The notes: generated from the letters alone by a model not told the origin. A DNA stretch of 64,000 nt from Microvelia longipes (GCA_018340805.1 JACMZG010001913.1:41385694-41449693), one strand, 5' to 3'. Shown: positions 37,150 through 50,082, counted from the first letter of the stretch. Program-made: numbers and translations.

Positions 37150-37478
37150 ATAATAAAATAAATCTCTCCACTGATGTAATATTTATTTAAAATATAACTA
37201 GCTTTCAATCAACTAAAGGTCATCATCAGTGCCGGTGAGATGTTAGGAAGATAGGTTTTGAGTCTTTTCTTACTGTTGACTGTTACCAACAACTAAAGGT
37301 CATCATCAGTGCCGGTGAGATGTTAGGAAGCTAGGCTTTAAGAAAGAAAAGACTCAAAACCTAGCTTCATAACATCTCACAGGCACTGACGATGACCTTT
37401 AGTTGGTTGAAAGCCGGTTATGCTTTATTTTAAATAAATAATACATCAGTGGAGAGAATTATTTTATTATTCTTATCT
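37150..37478. mobile_element. Fold-back element with an internal repeat
   Basis: Arms contain caactaaaggtcatcatcagtgcc and ggcactgacgatgacctttagttg, with borders aataaatctctccactgatg and catcagtggagagaatta. The segment aactaaaggtcatcatcagtgccggtgagatgttagg occurs twice in the left half, so the element carries an internal duplication. Confidence 0.8.
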
Positions 37479-38228
37479 AGCACAAATATATTGGGATACA
37501 GACAGAGTAGTTTGAAAAAAAAAACAGAAAAAAACAGAAATAGATATTTCAGGTAAAATTTTCAAGTTCAATTTTTTGCTGACTCAACACCTTTCCTTAT
37601 ACCTATGGTATAAATGAGGAAAAGTAAAAACATATTATTAGACTTCTGGCTGGTTTTAGTATATTATCAGTTACATAGCTGACAATTATAGTCAATACTT
37701 TGCTTTAATTGACTTGATATTTTATCTATGTTCTTATCAGTTTTCCTGTAATCCCAAATTAACCTGTTTTTTGGGTTGTTATATTATATTTTTTTATTTC
37801 AACCAATTTCATTTGTAAATGTCTCTAAGTAGGCTTTTTATTATTTTCATTTAATAGACAATAAAACACTTTTCTAATTTAATTCATCTCTTATATAGCA
37901 GCTATAATGTCAAGTACTAATAACTATATATAATAATATGTAATTTATAATAACTATGTATAACCAACAATTACTATATATAATCAATAACTAAAATATA
38001 AAGTTATTTTAACTTTTCAACCTTTACTTCTATGGGTTACTAGTGTAACGTATTGTCTTTGCCCTTAGTTACATACTTAAACTACTAACTAAGCAAGAGG
38101 TTTCAGGGCCCCAACAAATACATCACACATCTACGGGGAAAATGTAAACAAATTTTTGAGAACGATAGACAACCGCTACAATTCATACTATTTTAAAAGT
38201 CAGCCAACTTCTCAGTAGATCACGGTAA

Positions 38229-38688
38229 ATCTTCGGTATACGGTGCACCCTGTTATCAATACTATATATCGATATATTTTTAGTTACGTGACACGTAAAC
38301 GAGAACTGAGCACTTAAAAGATAAGCAGCGTCGTTAAATTATTAATTATAATTAAATCATTAACAACAAAAATATAATAAAAAACCTGAAAATAACAAAC
38401 ACAAAAATACGTAAAAAAATATGTGTAACATAAAATTAGATGTAGTGTATCATCGATTATTCTTATGAAAACATAGTTAAAACATTATAAAAAAAAATAT
38501 GAATATAGTTATAAACCATTTTACAACAAATAAAAAAAACACAAACAACAAAAAAATTTAAAAAAATAATAAAATACGATCATAAACGTAAAAGAAAAGG
38601 CATATATTGATTATTCCTACGTCACATCTCTAAACTAAAAATATATCGATACATGGTATTGATAACAGGGTGCACCGTATACCGAAGT
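38229..38688. mobile_element. 460-bp TIR element
   Basis: The left TIR ttcggtatacggtgcaccctgttatc is inverted at the right end as gataacagggtgcaccgtataccgaa, extending to about 55 bases per arm through tatatcgatatattttta. The interior is A-rich. It ends about 110 bases from serpin exon 3, on that exon's donor side. Confidence 0.85.
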
Positions 38689-38800
38689 TTAGCTGTAGAT
38701 CACCTCAATTGAAAAGTAAAACAAATTTGTTTTTTATAAACAAAAAAAATTTTATAAAAATAATAATAAATATACCTGAAGAAAATATTAATTAAAATAC

Positions 38801-38980
38801 CTGAAGTAATTCAATGAGAGATTTGTGCCCCCTGAGAACCAGGTCATTGTCAGCACCGAGTCCGAGAACGGAAGCAATCTCACTGGCTGTATCTCCCTTA
38901 GCTCCCTGATGCACCAGAGCCAGCACGAGTTGTATGCTCACTGGGCTCACTATGATGTTCCCTCCTCTTTTACTTAATGC
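38801..38980 (-). CDS. Serpin exon 3: helix B to helix D region
   Basis: This exon has 60 codons and phase 0 at both ends, with acceptor ggttatag and donor CAG|GTATTT. It encodes the hallmark serpin stretch N-I-I-V-S-P-V-S-I, the helix B signature NxxxSPxSI, followed by LALVHQGAKGDTASEI. The latter matches the conserved L-x-x-GAxGxTxxE-I segment. The exon ends SLIELLQ, the helix D region before IANRLF. A minisatellite of about 40-bp units begins within a few bases upstream of the acceptor, which is unusual for a constitutive exon. Confidence 0.95.
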
Positions 38981-38984
38981 CTAT

Positions 38985-40060
38985 AACCAATGATAAACAA
39001 TGTAAACAAGCTGAATATCTCACATATCAATGAAAAACAATGTAAAAAATATGAATATATCATTTATCAATAATAAACAATGTAAACAAGATAAAGATCT
39101 CACTTATCATTGGTAATTTAAACAAGCTAAATATCTCACACATCAATGATGAATAATGTGTATACACGATGAATATCTCTCTTATCAATGATAATGTAAA
39201 CAAGATGAAAATCTCACATATCAATGATAAATAATGTAAACAAGATGAATATCTCACATATCAATGATAAATAATGTAAACAAGATGAATATCTCATATC
39301 AATGATAAATAAAAAACAAGATGATATCTCACATATCAATGATAAATAATGTAAACAAGATGAATATCTCACATATCAATGATAAATAATGTAAACAAGA
39401 TGAATATCTCACATATCAATGATAAATAATGTAAACAAGATGAATATCTCACATATCAATGATAATAATGTAAACAAGATGAATATCTCACATATCAATG
39501 ATAAATAATGTACAAGATGAATATCTCACATATCAATGATAAATATGTAAACAAGATGAATATCTCACTTATCAATGATAAATAATGTAAACAAGATGAA
39601 TATCTCACTTATCAATGATAAATAATGTAAACAAGATGAATATCTCACTTATCAATGATAAATAATGTAAACAAGATGAATATCTCACTTATCAATGATA
39701 AATAATGTAAACAAGATGAATATCTCACTTATCAATGATATATAATGTAAACAAGATGAATATCTCACTTATCAATGATAAATAATGTAAACAAGATGAT
39801 ATCTCACTTATCAATGATAAATAATGTAAACAAGATGAATATCTCACTTATCAATGATAAATAATGTAAACAAGATGAATATCTCACTTATCAATGATAA
39901 TAATGTAAAACAAGATGAATATCTACTTATCAATGATAAATAATGTAAACAAGAATATCTCACTTATCAATGATAAATAATGTAAACAAGATGAATAACT
40001 TATCAACAAGATGAATATCTCACTTATCAATGATAAATAATGTAAACATTATCTCACTTT
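38985..40060. repeat. 40-bp minisatellite, about 26 copies
   Basis: The unit is aatgataaataatgtaaaca plus agatgaatatctcacttatc. Units near 39.0-39.55 kb mostly carry catatc where later ones carry cttatc, showing two subfamilies. The array begins about five bases upstream of the acceptor of serpin exon 3. The open frame at 39.1 kb is repeat-derived. Confidence 0.95.
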
Positions 40061-40912
40061 CAACTTAAAATATGACTAATACTTAAGCATAATAGTTAAA
40101 CATAGGACTGTAAACACAATGTAATTTCACTGATAACTCGAAAGCCGGTTGACTGGTGGTCTTAAGTAGGGGTACCAATTTTTGATGTTTTAAAATTTTA
40201 AAGTTATGGCTAACTTACGTGAAATACTACTTATTTAAAACAAATATAGATCTAGATTGAATTAACTTAGGTTTGATTGCATGATATAAAGTTTTGTCGT
40301 TCATCCTAGCTTCATAGGTTGAGTTTAATTGACATTTCAACAAAAGTTGTACCAGGTATGAACCCAGGTTCCTATGCTTAAAATTGCTTATAATTACAAT
40401 TAAAAATTGTAAATTAATCATTATAATTTAAGACAATTTTTTAAGTAGAATGTGATTTCCCTCATTTCACATTTACATGTATTTTGTAAGTAAATGTTTT
40501 TTAAATTCCTCTTTTTCTTTAAACATAATTTTAGAAGTGGAATGGAGGAGATTCAATTTTCTCAAAATTATGTTTCCTTTACCAACCAATTTTGAGAAAA
40601 TAGATCCAATTCTTATATTATAATAATATAAACATTTATTTCATCACTTTTTTCTATTTATTTTCTTTCTCAAATTTTATTATTTAAGTAAATATAAAGC
40701 AATATTGAAAATAGTAGGATAAGTGTTTTTCTTCTTAAATATTCATACATTTTATTAAAATTAAGACAAGCTAGTGTTGCCTTAAGTGATCATCATCAGT
40801 GCCTATAAACCCAATAATAAAATGAAATTATACATTATTTGAGAAAATATTAATAATAGTTATTTTTATTGATTTTCAGTGTAGTCATTGGAACAGTAAC
40901 TAATAAAATTAC

Positions 40913-41005
40913 CTGATATAAAGCAACAGCAAACTTGTTGCTTCCTTCTGTCAGAGCATCCAGTGCCTCAAAATCCGGTTCTGGTTTTGCTGAAGGCATC
41001 TCTGT
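40913..41005 (-). CDS. Serpin exon 2: N-terminus and helix A
   Basis: A clean acceptor (ttatttttacag) leads into 31 codons ending at CAG|GTAATT, phase 0 at both ends. The third codon is ATG (T-E-M-P-S-A-K-P-E-P). This could be the start of a cytosolic form or an internal residue behind the signal-peptide exon at 49.6 kb. The end of the exon, SNKFAVALYQ, matches serpin helix A, where a hydrophobic N-x-x-F-A-x-x-L-Y pattern is usual. The next exon, 1.9 kb downstream, continues with the helix B region. Confidence 0.85.
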
Positions 41006-41253
41006 CTGTAAAAATAAATAAATATATTAAATATTTTTTTTAATATACGCACCTTTTTAACCTTTTTTAATATACGCACATACATAGCAAATTTTCAATA
41101 AATCTTACGAAAAATTTAAAACAGCTATTACTTCAGAAATATTGAAGTCTGAAATATTTAATTTATTTTTAGTCATTTATTTAGTTTAAATGAATTATAG
41201 TGTAGAACACGATTATGATCAATTTACGTTTTAAAATAAAGATGAGGAACCAA

Positions 41254-41590
41254 TGAGGTTGGCCTGATATGAAACAGTGAGTGTGGTTTAACATCCAGGG
41301 CTAATATGAAACAGTGAGTGTGGTTTAACATCCAGGGCTAATATGAACAGTGAGTGTGGTTTTAACATCCAGGGCTAATATAAACAGTGAGTGTGGTTTA
41401 ACATCCGGGCTAATATGAAACAGTGAGTGTGGTTTTAACATCCAGGGCTAATATAAAACAGTGAGTGTGGTTTAAATCCAGGGCTAATATAAAACAGTGA
41501 GTGTGGTTTAACATCCAGGGCTAATCTCATTGGCTCCCTTGGATTATTTTTCCACCCTGTCAACTGATTATAACCATGTGTTATACTATT
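41254..41590. mobile_element. MITE family 4, copy 3, internally amplified
   Basis: The usual core unit gaaacagtgagtgtggttta plus acatccagggctaatat is tandemly repeated about seven times inside one element. The right end is ctgtcaactgattataaccatgtgttatac. The other copies in the window have one unit, so this one expanded after insertion. It lies in the intron just upstream of serpin exon 2. Confidence 0.8.
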
Positions 41591-42079
41591 TATGTATTGT
41601 AATAACAATTCATTTCATAGCATACCTGTCTGAAAAGAAGCTCAAATGAAGTCTCTTAAATATTTTAATAAACTGTCTCTTCATGTTACAAAATAATATA
41701 TAAAAAACATGCAAGTATTTATTAAAAGTAAAATATCTTCTATTAATTATAATTATCTAAATTATACTTCAATTTTATTATAGTAATTTATTTATTAATA
41801 AATTACTATAAATTTATTATAGCAAATTATATCAATTAAAAATATATTAAATTAATAAAAATCTCTATTACAGTTTATAGGGAAGCAATAATCTTCAGAC
41901 CATCTTTTTGGAATTAAAAAAAATTATTTTATATATTTGGCTTATTTATGTTATCTATTTATTTATATTATTTATTTTGTACTTTTAGAGTAGTTGCTGT
42001 TTATTGTTATTCTGTAGTAGCGTTCTCTTTTTTTTTTTTTTGTAATATATTTGGTTTGTACTTTGTTGGTTAGGTACTG

Positions 42080-42130
42080 ATGAAAGAAAGAAAGAAAGAA
42101 ATACCCTTTATTTTTATAAATTAACATTAA
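42080..42130 (-). repeat. Probable LINE 3' tail
   Basis: On the minus strand the sequence reads ataaaaataaagggtatttc and then a (TTTC)n tail. This is like the end of a truncated non-LTR retrotransposon. Confidence 0.35.
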
Positions 42131-45100
42131 CAATAAAAATGTTGGATAACAAAACAATAGTTAAAATACAATACAAAAAAAAAAAAAATAAGATGATGGT
42201 TTGTAAAACTGAAAGCTGGCTCTGTCTATAAATTATCTTTAAAATCAGTGGAGAGACTGTTTCTTTCAATTCCTTTTATTGATTGACTCCACAGCTCAAC
42301 TTATTTATTATTTATTAAAAAAAATGGATAAATTTAAAGTTCCATAACCTCAGACAATAAAAACAATAGTTTTAATCCCAGAGGTCACCTATCCAGGCAC
42401 TGACCTAGCTCGATGCACCTTTACTTCTATGATCTAACAAAAACCGTATTGAAACCAAACTTAGTATACTTATTTATCACATAAAGGGATATACTTGAAT
42501 CGTATTTAGACTTAATTTGATTATTTTCCGATTAATTCAATTTTCAGATATTTTTGCAAACACAATACTTTTCCTATATACCTACGGTATGAATTCAGAA
42601 AAGTAAAAAAATATTTTAAAATAAAATAAATTACCGATAAAAAAATGGAGAAATATTTTCTATTTAGAAAATGCTTTTACAGAATATTACACTTGAATAA
42701 GCTAAATTTACAAAGTTAAATACTTGAAGCTACCCCAGCACACTCTAGAGTTATTTATTGCAACTCTTCAGTCCCTAGAAATTTTTATCTCTATTGATTT
42801 ATAAAAATGTTTATATGAGTACTGCGTCCACTTATAAGACGGAAATCAAATTAGTAACTAATACAATAAAACAAAAATTTCTTTATTCTGTTCATAAATG
42901 CATCATATTTCATTAAAAAATTGTGTAACACTGGTTACTTTTATGTGCTAATGATTGACATATATATAACTTTGAAGAAAAAATTTGAAAATAAAGTTGA
43001 TAAAAAATAATTTTGAAGAAAAAATTTGAAAATAAAGTTGATAAAAAATAATTTTTTTCCAAGAAAAATGAAGATTTTTTATTGATGTGAGGTAAAATGA
43101 TTAAAGAACCAAATTATATTTTCCTTGTTTCCTAGATTAAGAGGGGAAGTATTGCACTAGAAAATATTTTACACTCAGTTCTTTCATCAGAGCTACCTAT
43201 CCTAGAACTCAAAAAAAGTTGAAGACAGTCAATGACTTTTCACGATTTAACGAGATGGTAATAAGGTTGACAATATCAATGACAGGAAAACGAAAGGGTG
43301 ATCTATGATTTTTTATCGTAGGATTATTATGGGAACCGATCAAAATTATTATTATTATTTTTTTTTACTTAATTTGTGATAAATGAGTTAAAAATTAATA
43401 GAAGACCATCAATAGTACATTAATTGTTAATATTTCATAGATAAATACTTTGATTATTCCACAATTTTAAATATAGAATCAGGCTCTTATTACTAAAACC
43501 TTTAATTAGTTCAGTTTTTTAAGCTGGTATTTACCAGCTGTACCACTTGTAGCAAATTTAAGCTCAATTGGATCATTTTCTGATTTTTTTTTTACAATTT
43601 TTCAAATAACCAACACAAGTTATTTGATAAAAATTGAACTAATACTGATAATGAAATAAAACTTGGCCATTTGTTAATCTTATACATGACCACATGGGTG
43701 CCAAATCTCGATTAGATTGCATCAGTTTTCTGCGTTTTAAGATTTTTCAAAAATTTCACTGAGCCATTATTGCAGGTTAATGATGTTATAAAAAATTAAT
43801 TAATTTCCTAATAACACAACTTCAGCGGTAGATTAATTTTTCTTCGGCTTTCGTTTAAGAAACCAAGTTACAGGGAAATAATAGCATTCTTTATTCTCTT
43901 GGTGCATAAATAACTATTAATCGCTTATATTTGACATAAAAAAATCACTTTTCAAGAAAATAAAAAAACAAAGTTATTTAATTAAAATAAAACAATAAAA
44001 GTAAAAAATATGACTTTATAAAAAGCTTAAAGCTCTAGAAAGTTGTTATAAATTTAATTAACTTTGATTTCAAATTAATGGGTAAAATTCAATTTTCAAA
44101 ATCCCAGACATTGTTCTACTTAAAGATCGAAACCTAATTAAGCAAAAAATCAATACACCTACACTACAAATAAAAGTTATCACTTCTAAATCACTTTAAA
44201 ATTAATTAGCCACAAGAAACAATACACGTCAAAAGCAATGTATTTTAAACATAATCTCAAATACTAAGCAATCAAAGAACTAATGGAATACTAATATGGT
44301 TGCAATTAATAATTAATGCACTCTTATGTTTCAAGAACATTTTCAATTTTTTGTTTTTAAAGTTTTAAACTTCAATTTGTACTATAAATTAAATTAACCG
44401 TCTAGACAACCTCTCTATGCATCCAAGAATCCAAGTTTATAAATATAATATAGGATATAGAATTTTTATTTAAGGAATAAAAATTTTAATAAATTGATTT
44501 AGAAATCGTACAGAACAAAATTACAACTAGCCACATAGAATTAAACTAAAGAAATAATAGTTAAAATATTTAATATTCTCAATTGGTGAGTTATAAATAA
44601 ACTTATAGAGTGACATATTTATAAATTGGATCTTTTTATGATAATCTATTAGAATAAATTCCTTTTATCATGTAAAATGATTATTTTTTTCTAAAAGGAA
44701 TTTTCTTTCAATATCCACAAAGGTATACTAAATTTATTAAAAAAAAATTGATTTAACTAGAGTATAAAAAAAGGCATCAAACGATAGGGACAAAAAAAGA
44801 TAGAATATTTCATATTCTTTAAGCAAGGATGTTTTCATTTTTACGGACAATTTATGATAATATTCACTTGTATTTTAGTTAATTTTTTTCAAAAAAATTA
44901 ACTATTATATTCACTCTTAGTTCTTAGGAAGTTAACTAAGAGAAATGAGCTATTTTAAATCCATAGTATTTTTAATTTAAATACCAATTCAGAATACTTC
45001 ATAAATAAAATTCTTTATTAATAATAAATACATTATTACAAACAAGAGGCCTTCCGCGGAACAGGTCATTTTTGTGGGTTAATGATGTCACACATAGTTA

Positions 45101-45224
45101 ATAATCAATAGGGTTCAGGACATTAACAAGGTTGATAATTGTACACAGTTTTATTTTGATCCAAGAAAGTGTTCAAAAGGTATCATGTCCCATAGAAGTG
45201 TCTAGGACACAAAAATTTCGTACA
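42131..45224. other. AT-rich large serpin intron
   Basis: Apart from the 46-bp duplication at 43.0 kb and short dispersed phrases (catttttgctgactc-like), no gene, TIR pair or array was recognised. Confidence 0.6.
42965..43055. repeat. 46-bp tandem duplication
   Basis: The segment ttttgaagaaaaaatttgaa plus aataaagttgataaaaaata occurs twice in succession with no obvious change. Confidence 0.85.
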
Positions 45225-45239
45225 CACACACACACACAC

Positions 45240-45316
<77 letters not shown>
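45225..45316. repeat. (CA)n then (TA)n microsatellite
   Basis: A run of acacacacac passes through gata into a long TA tract with one break. The 79-codon frame across it is not a gene. Confidence 0.95.
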
Positions 45317-45323
<7 letters not shown>

Positions 45324-46229
45324 TTATTGATCAGGGACATATATATTCTTTTCCATTTTCATTTTTGCTGAAAGTACTCAAGAATACGTCAAGTACATGT
45401 AAATTACAAATTTCCTCAGTATTTTTGTCATTCTATTTTAATTCAAAGCAAATTTTATTTACACCAAGAGGTGCGCTTGGCGTAATTCATCGCTCTTATT
45501 TATTTGCATAATAAATGATGACTTAGCTAAATTTGAATTTCCCCACATTATCAGGCTATACGAACAATTTAGATTGGACAACTCTGTAGTAAACTGATTG
45601 CTTATGATCGTTGTTTAAACTGAAGCTGTTGTTTATAAAATGTTTAAGATGATGATAACTATCTTTAAGAAGCTAACACTCATTGAAAAATGGGAGGAGT
45701 GGGGGGGGGGGGAGAATGACGAAAAAAAATATTTTTATTTAAAAAAAAGAAGTTTATTTTGGAAGAAAAAAATCAAAGAATTTTTATTTTCTAGTTTCAT
45801 AAAGCATCTACTAAGAGATATTACAACACTTATCATATAACAACCCCTAGATCGACAAGATTCTGGCAATAATACTTTAACCATAGAGTCTACAACAAAC
45901 TACATGACCTAGCATTAATTTACGATTAATTATAAATACTGACTCAAAACACCAAAGATATAAATCAATATATTTACCGAAATAGAAAAGAAAATAATAA
46001 ACAAAATTAGTTGAAAACATAATTGAACTAAAGGTATAGAAAACTGTTATCAATATTAGGAGTTTTTGTTAATACAAAACTTCTTCATTTTACTTTTTAT
46101 GCAATTTAAAATATTCTTTCAGGCATGGCAAAGAGCTTCTGTGCTCATTTTATTATAAAAATATAAAAATTATAGCAGTGAATTATTTATCTCCAGACGG
46201 TGTATAATGTGAAGTTTACGGGCTAGTTT

Positions 46230-46500
46230 TTAAGGGAGTAAAGAAGCACTTTTTATCCCTTGGGAGTGAAAAGTAACTTTTTATCCCTTGGGAGTGAAAA
46301 GTAACTTTTTATCCCTTGGTAGTGAAAAGTAACTTTTTATCCCTTGGGAGGTGAAAAGTTAACTTTTTATCCCTAGGAGTGAAAAGTAACCTTTTTATCC
46401 CTTGGGGGTGAAAAGTAACCTTTTATCCCTTGGGAGTGAAAAGTAACTTTTTATCCCTTGGGAGTGAAAAGTATAATTTTCTCCCTTCGGGATAAAAAGT
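46230..46500. repeat. 28-bp minisatellite (tttttatcccttgggagtga)
   Basis: About nine units of aactttttatcccttgggag plus tgaaaagt occur with minor variants (ggtagt, gggggt). The last unit inverts into ctcccttcgggataaaaagt, creating a fold-back at the right end. Confidence 0.9.
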
Positions 46501-47989
46501 GTTTCCTATAATTGGGGTTAGAGCCAACTAAATCAATTTTTTGGGATGGTATCCTCAAAATTTACAAAGGGGACGACCCATCCAAAAAAAATTATTGACT
46601 CAAAATTCGTTACAGATCAAAAGAAGTTATTATAAGCAATACATTTTTGGGGCAGCACTCCAAATTTATAAGGGGGACTATACCAAACAGAATATGTATC
46701 AATTCAAACTCTGTTTCACGCCAAAAGAAGCTGTTTAGAGCAATTTTTTACATGGAACGATATCACATCAAAGTGATAATTGATTTTTACTTTGTTTATG
46801 TTGTAAAAAAAATGAAATTATGGTTTATTTTTCACTTGAAATCCTTTGTTAATGGTTTGAAATAGAGGGTAAACCAATAGAAACTTATTTTTGGAGAATT
46901 TACTTAGCTTCAAACTTGATTTAAATAAATTTTTCATATTTTGAATTCCTATCAAAACATTAACAAAAACATGAAAAACAGGACACATTTTGGTCCGCTG
47001 CAATCGCAGCTGTGATGTAAAGTTAGGGGACTTTTTATGGAGGTATCCCAGAACATGTCCAAACAGATTTAACTAACCATTTAACTATTTAAAACTTTGC
47101 AAAAAACCCGTTTGTTTCCAAGACTAATTTGATCTTTTTTAAATGGAAATGATTTATGAATAATAATTTCTAAGAGAAAGTGTTACAAATCTCACCTAAA
47201 CAACAGTATTTTAGTAATTTTTAAATACAACTAAGAAAACAGAAGTGAAATAAACACAAACATAGGTGAAACTGAGGCAAAGGCCAATAACCATTTTAGA
47301 AAAAATATACATTAAATAACTAATATGATTGGCCACACTGTATAAAATAATTCTGGCGCTATGGTCCGCATGTCCGTCGAATTTCCTTTGGATTCGTGTT
47401 TCCATGCTTAACAACAATCCTGGTTGGAATGATAATTTTTATAGTTTTTTACATTATATAAGTTTTTCAACTACTAAATAAATAATTCCAGTGCGGTGGT
47501 GTGTTTTTGGGCGAATTTCATTTAGAATGCGTGTTTCCGTGCTAAACAACCCATTTCTTGCTTATGCAAGAACAATCATTAGTTATGAGGAGTGCTCGGA
47601 CTGGTTTCATTGATTCAGCGCCCAAAAATCCATAGAAAACGACACCCTACTCAAAATTTATTTTTTATCGACCTAAATTTTGGTTTTTGGTCATTAACAA
47701 TGGTTTTTTCGAGTTTTTGGTTACTTAGAGTGGTCGTATCGACTTCGGACCGGTTTCATTTGATTCAGTGTCTCAAAACACATAAATATTGACTTTTTTT
47801 CGCGGCAAAAAATATAAACCCTGAATTTTGCTGATTCTTTCAAAATTTTGCTGACTCATCAAACCGGGTTAATGACGTCACAAAAACCTGGTTTTCAATA
47901 GGATTCATGTCCATTAAAAAAACTTTTTAGACCTTAAGGGACACTATTTAACACCTGAAGAGTTGAAGTTATAATGAATTAATTACGCA
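46501..47989. repeat. Repeat-derived block with internal duplications
   Basis: Two related segments follow one another at 46,540-46,740 (ttttttgggatggtatcctcaaaatttacaaaggg, then tttttggggcagcactccaaatttataaggg). A second pair lies at 47,335-47,420 and 47,490-47,560 (cgaatttc...gtgtttcc(a/g)tgct). Small frames inside show no domain. Confidence 0.5.
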
Positions 47990-48240
<251 letters not shown>

Positions 48241-49624
48241 ATTAAATATGATCATTATTTTTAAAACACTAACATCAATATAGTACAGTATTATATACTA
48301 TGTATAGTTAATCAAATGGGTATCAGAGTATTTTTCCCAATTTTTTGATAGTTTTAATAAATAAGACACCAAACTTACGTCAAAAATTAAAAATCCTTTT
48401 CACAAAGTTTTTTCTTTTAAAATTGAATATTATGTAAAAATAAAAGTTAAAACGTGGGATAACATGTGTTGCAAAAGTATAAACCTTATCATAGATCATG
48501 ACCATATATTTGTTAGGAACCCCTTCATACTATCATCATATGTCAAACAGATGTAGTAACTTTTTTTTGGGGAGGGGAATAGAATAAAACAATAATTAAA
48601 TGTTCATCCTACGCATATCAGTAGGACTCATACTGAAGAAGGATTACCCCGAATATGGGGAGAGGGGACTATAAGTAGGGATGATTGTCTGTTATCTTCA
48701 TATCTCTTAGTACATTCATGCTAGAGGTTTAAAAACTTGGTACAAAAATAAATCTTGAAAGGAAAATATTTATTTCACAGCATCATTAACGTACAATAAT
48801 GACTCCACAAAAATTTGAAACATTCATAAAACGGGGAAAAAATGTTTTGATCGCTTAGAGATTTGGCACGCATGTAGTCATATATAAGACCAACGTATGC
48901 ATTAAATCTTAGTTGGTTAATTTTGGTACGTATATGATCATAGGCAATTCTAGGGGGAGCTGGAAGGGTGAACCATGTAAAGGGTGGGAGTCGGAACACT
49001 GTCTCTACCGCCGACCCCTCATTTTACATAAATTTAATTTAAATGGTTTTGTAAAATGGCTTTGTGAATTATAAATAACGACAAATGATAGCTATGAAGT
49101 GAGACTTATGATGACACTCTGTAACTTACACTTAATGTAAACTCAACTTAAAGAAGACATAGATTTCTATTGGATGACTTTTCCAAGAGACTAGACCTTG
49201 GCCGTGCCAGTCAAAACTTGTAAGGGAGGATTTAATCCAAAAGGGGGTGATGTTTCACACACCTTTAAGGGACTTCCACAGAAAACCAATCATCATAGGG
49301 GGAGACACTTTTTTCAGGGGGCGGCGCCCCCTTAGTCACGGGCCTGATTCTATTCTATTGGGCCTTGATGGACCAATAGAATTACTTTTCTGGCGGACTG
49401 TCAACTGATCATAAAATCATCATTAAATTCTAAGAATACCAATGCTTTACTACATTTAAAAGAAAAGTATCATACGAAGTATAACATGTATAATAATTTA
49501 ACATTATAAAACAAATACAAAAACAACACACGCCCTATCTTATTTTTAATCACACTATAATAGAACACAGATAATAGTCTAAATCGATATAAAAGTCATT
49601 AAGTATAAAATGAAGCAAACTTAC
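48241..49624. other. First serpin intron, repeat fragments
   Basis: The phrase gagatttggcacgc and its surroundings at 48.85 kb also occur at 0.22 kb, so part is a dispersed repeat. The 74-codon frame at 48.8 kb derives from it. No other gene was seen. Confidence 0.5.
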
Positions 49625-49690
49625 AGAAATCACAGGAAGTACGAAGAGGAGGGAAGTTAGCAGTAAAATGAGAGAACCAATTTTTACGCC
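49625..49690 (-). CDS. Serpin signal-peptide exon (partial)
   Basis: Reading the minus strand from 49,690 gives V-K-I-G-S followed by a hydrophobic core (LILLLTSLLFVLPVIS). It ends at an excellent donor, TCT|GTAAGT, in phase 0. The next exon starts ACA GAG ATG in phase 0, so the product would be a cleavable signal peptide running into T-E-M-P-S. No ATG lies in frame in this exon; an in-frame TAG sits at 49,691-49,693. GTA stands where a start methionine would be expected. Either a further upstream exon supplies the start through the AG at 49,691-49,692, or the assembly has an error here. Insect serpins of this group are known in secreted and cytosolic forms. The function is inferred from composition and phase only. 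Confidence 0.55.
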
Positions 49691-49745
49691 CTACTGCACT
49701 TATCTAACAAAAATATCGAAGATAATTTCGAATATATAACTTTCC

Positions 49746-50082
49746 GGGGAATCCGGCGCTTTCTAAGAAACTGCGGCACAAACTAAACAAAAATATGACC
49801 TCTCCCCGGTCTCTGACTCATTCGTAAATTATTTTTTTTTATTTACGTGTTTTGAGGTTTTTTATCGGTAAAGTGGGAGGAGATAAGGGAAATTTCTCTT
49901 TCTGTTGCCAACTTTTTAAGATTTAACAGAATTTACCTTTTTATGTTTGGAGTAAACAAATTTTCTAAACATAGATACACATTAAACCGTAAGACCGAGT
50001 CGGGTCGGCGAGATCTCTCCGACCGAGTCGTCTCCGTTGACGCAAATGTTCAATGTCACAAACGGCCACTGGAGCCGTTTGT
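49746..50082 (-). promoter_or_regulatory. Putative serpin upstream/promoter region with palindromes
   Basis: This is the most GC-rich stretch next to the signal-peptide exon. It contains a 22-bp near-perfect palindrome at 50,003-50,024 (GGTCGG-C-GAGATCTC-T-CCGACC), flanked on both sides by ACCGAGTCG. A 9-bp stem-loop, ACAAACGGC/GCCGTTTGT, lies at 50,058-50,082. CGGATTCCCC on the minus strand at 49,746-49,755 is one mismatch from the kappaB sequence GGGATTCCCC. Position and composition suggest the promoter or 5' UTR. No transcription start can be fixed from sequence. Confidence 0.35.

Noticed and set aside
38985..40060. Regular 40-bp array resembling a CRISPR
   Set aside because: The units are contiguous, with no unique spacers, and the genome is eukaryotic. 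It is a minisatellite.
48775..48999. 74-codon minus-strand frame
   Set aside because: Its key stretch (gagatttggcacgc region) recurs at 0.2 kb, so it is a dispersed repeat.
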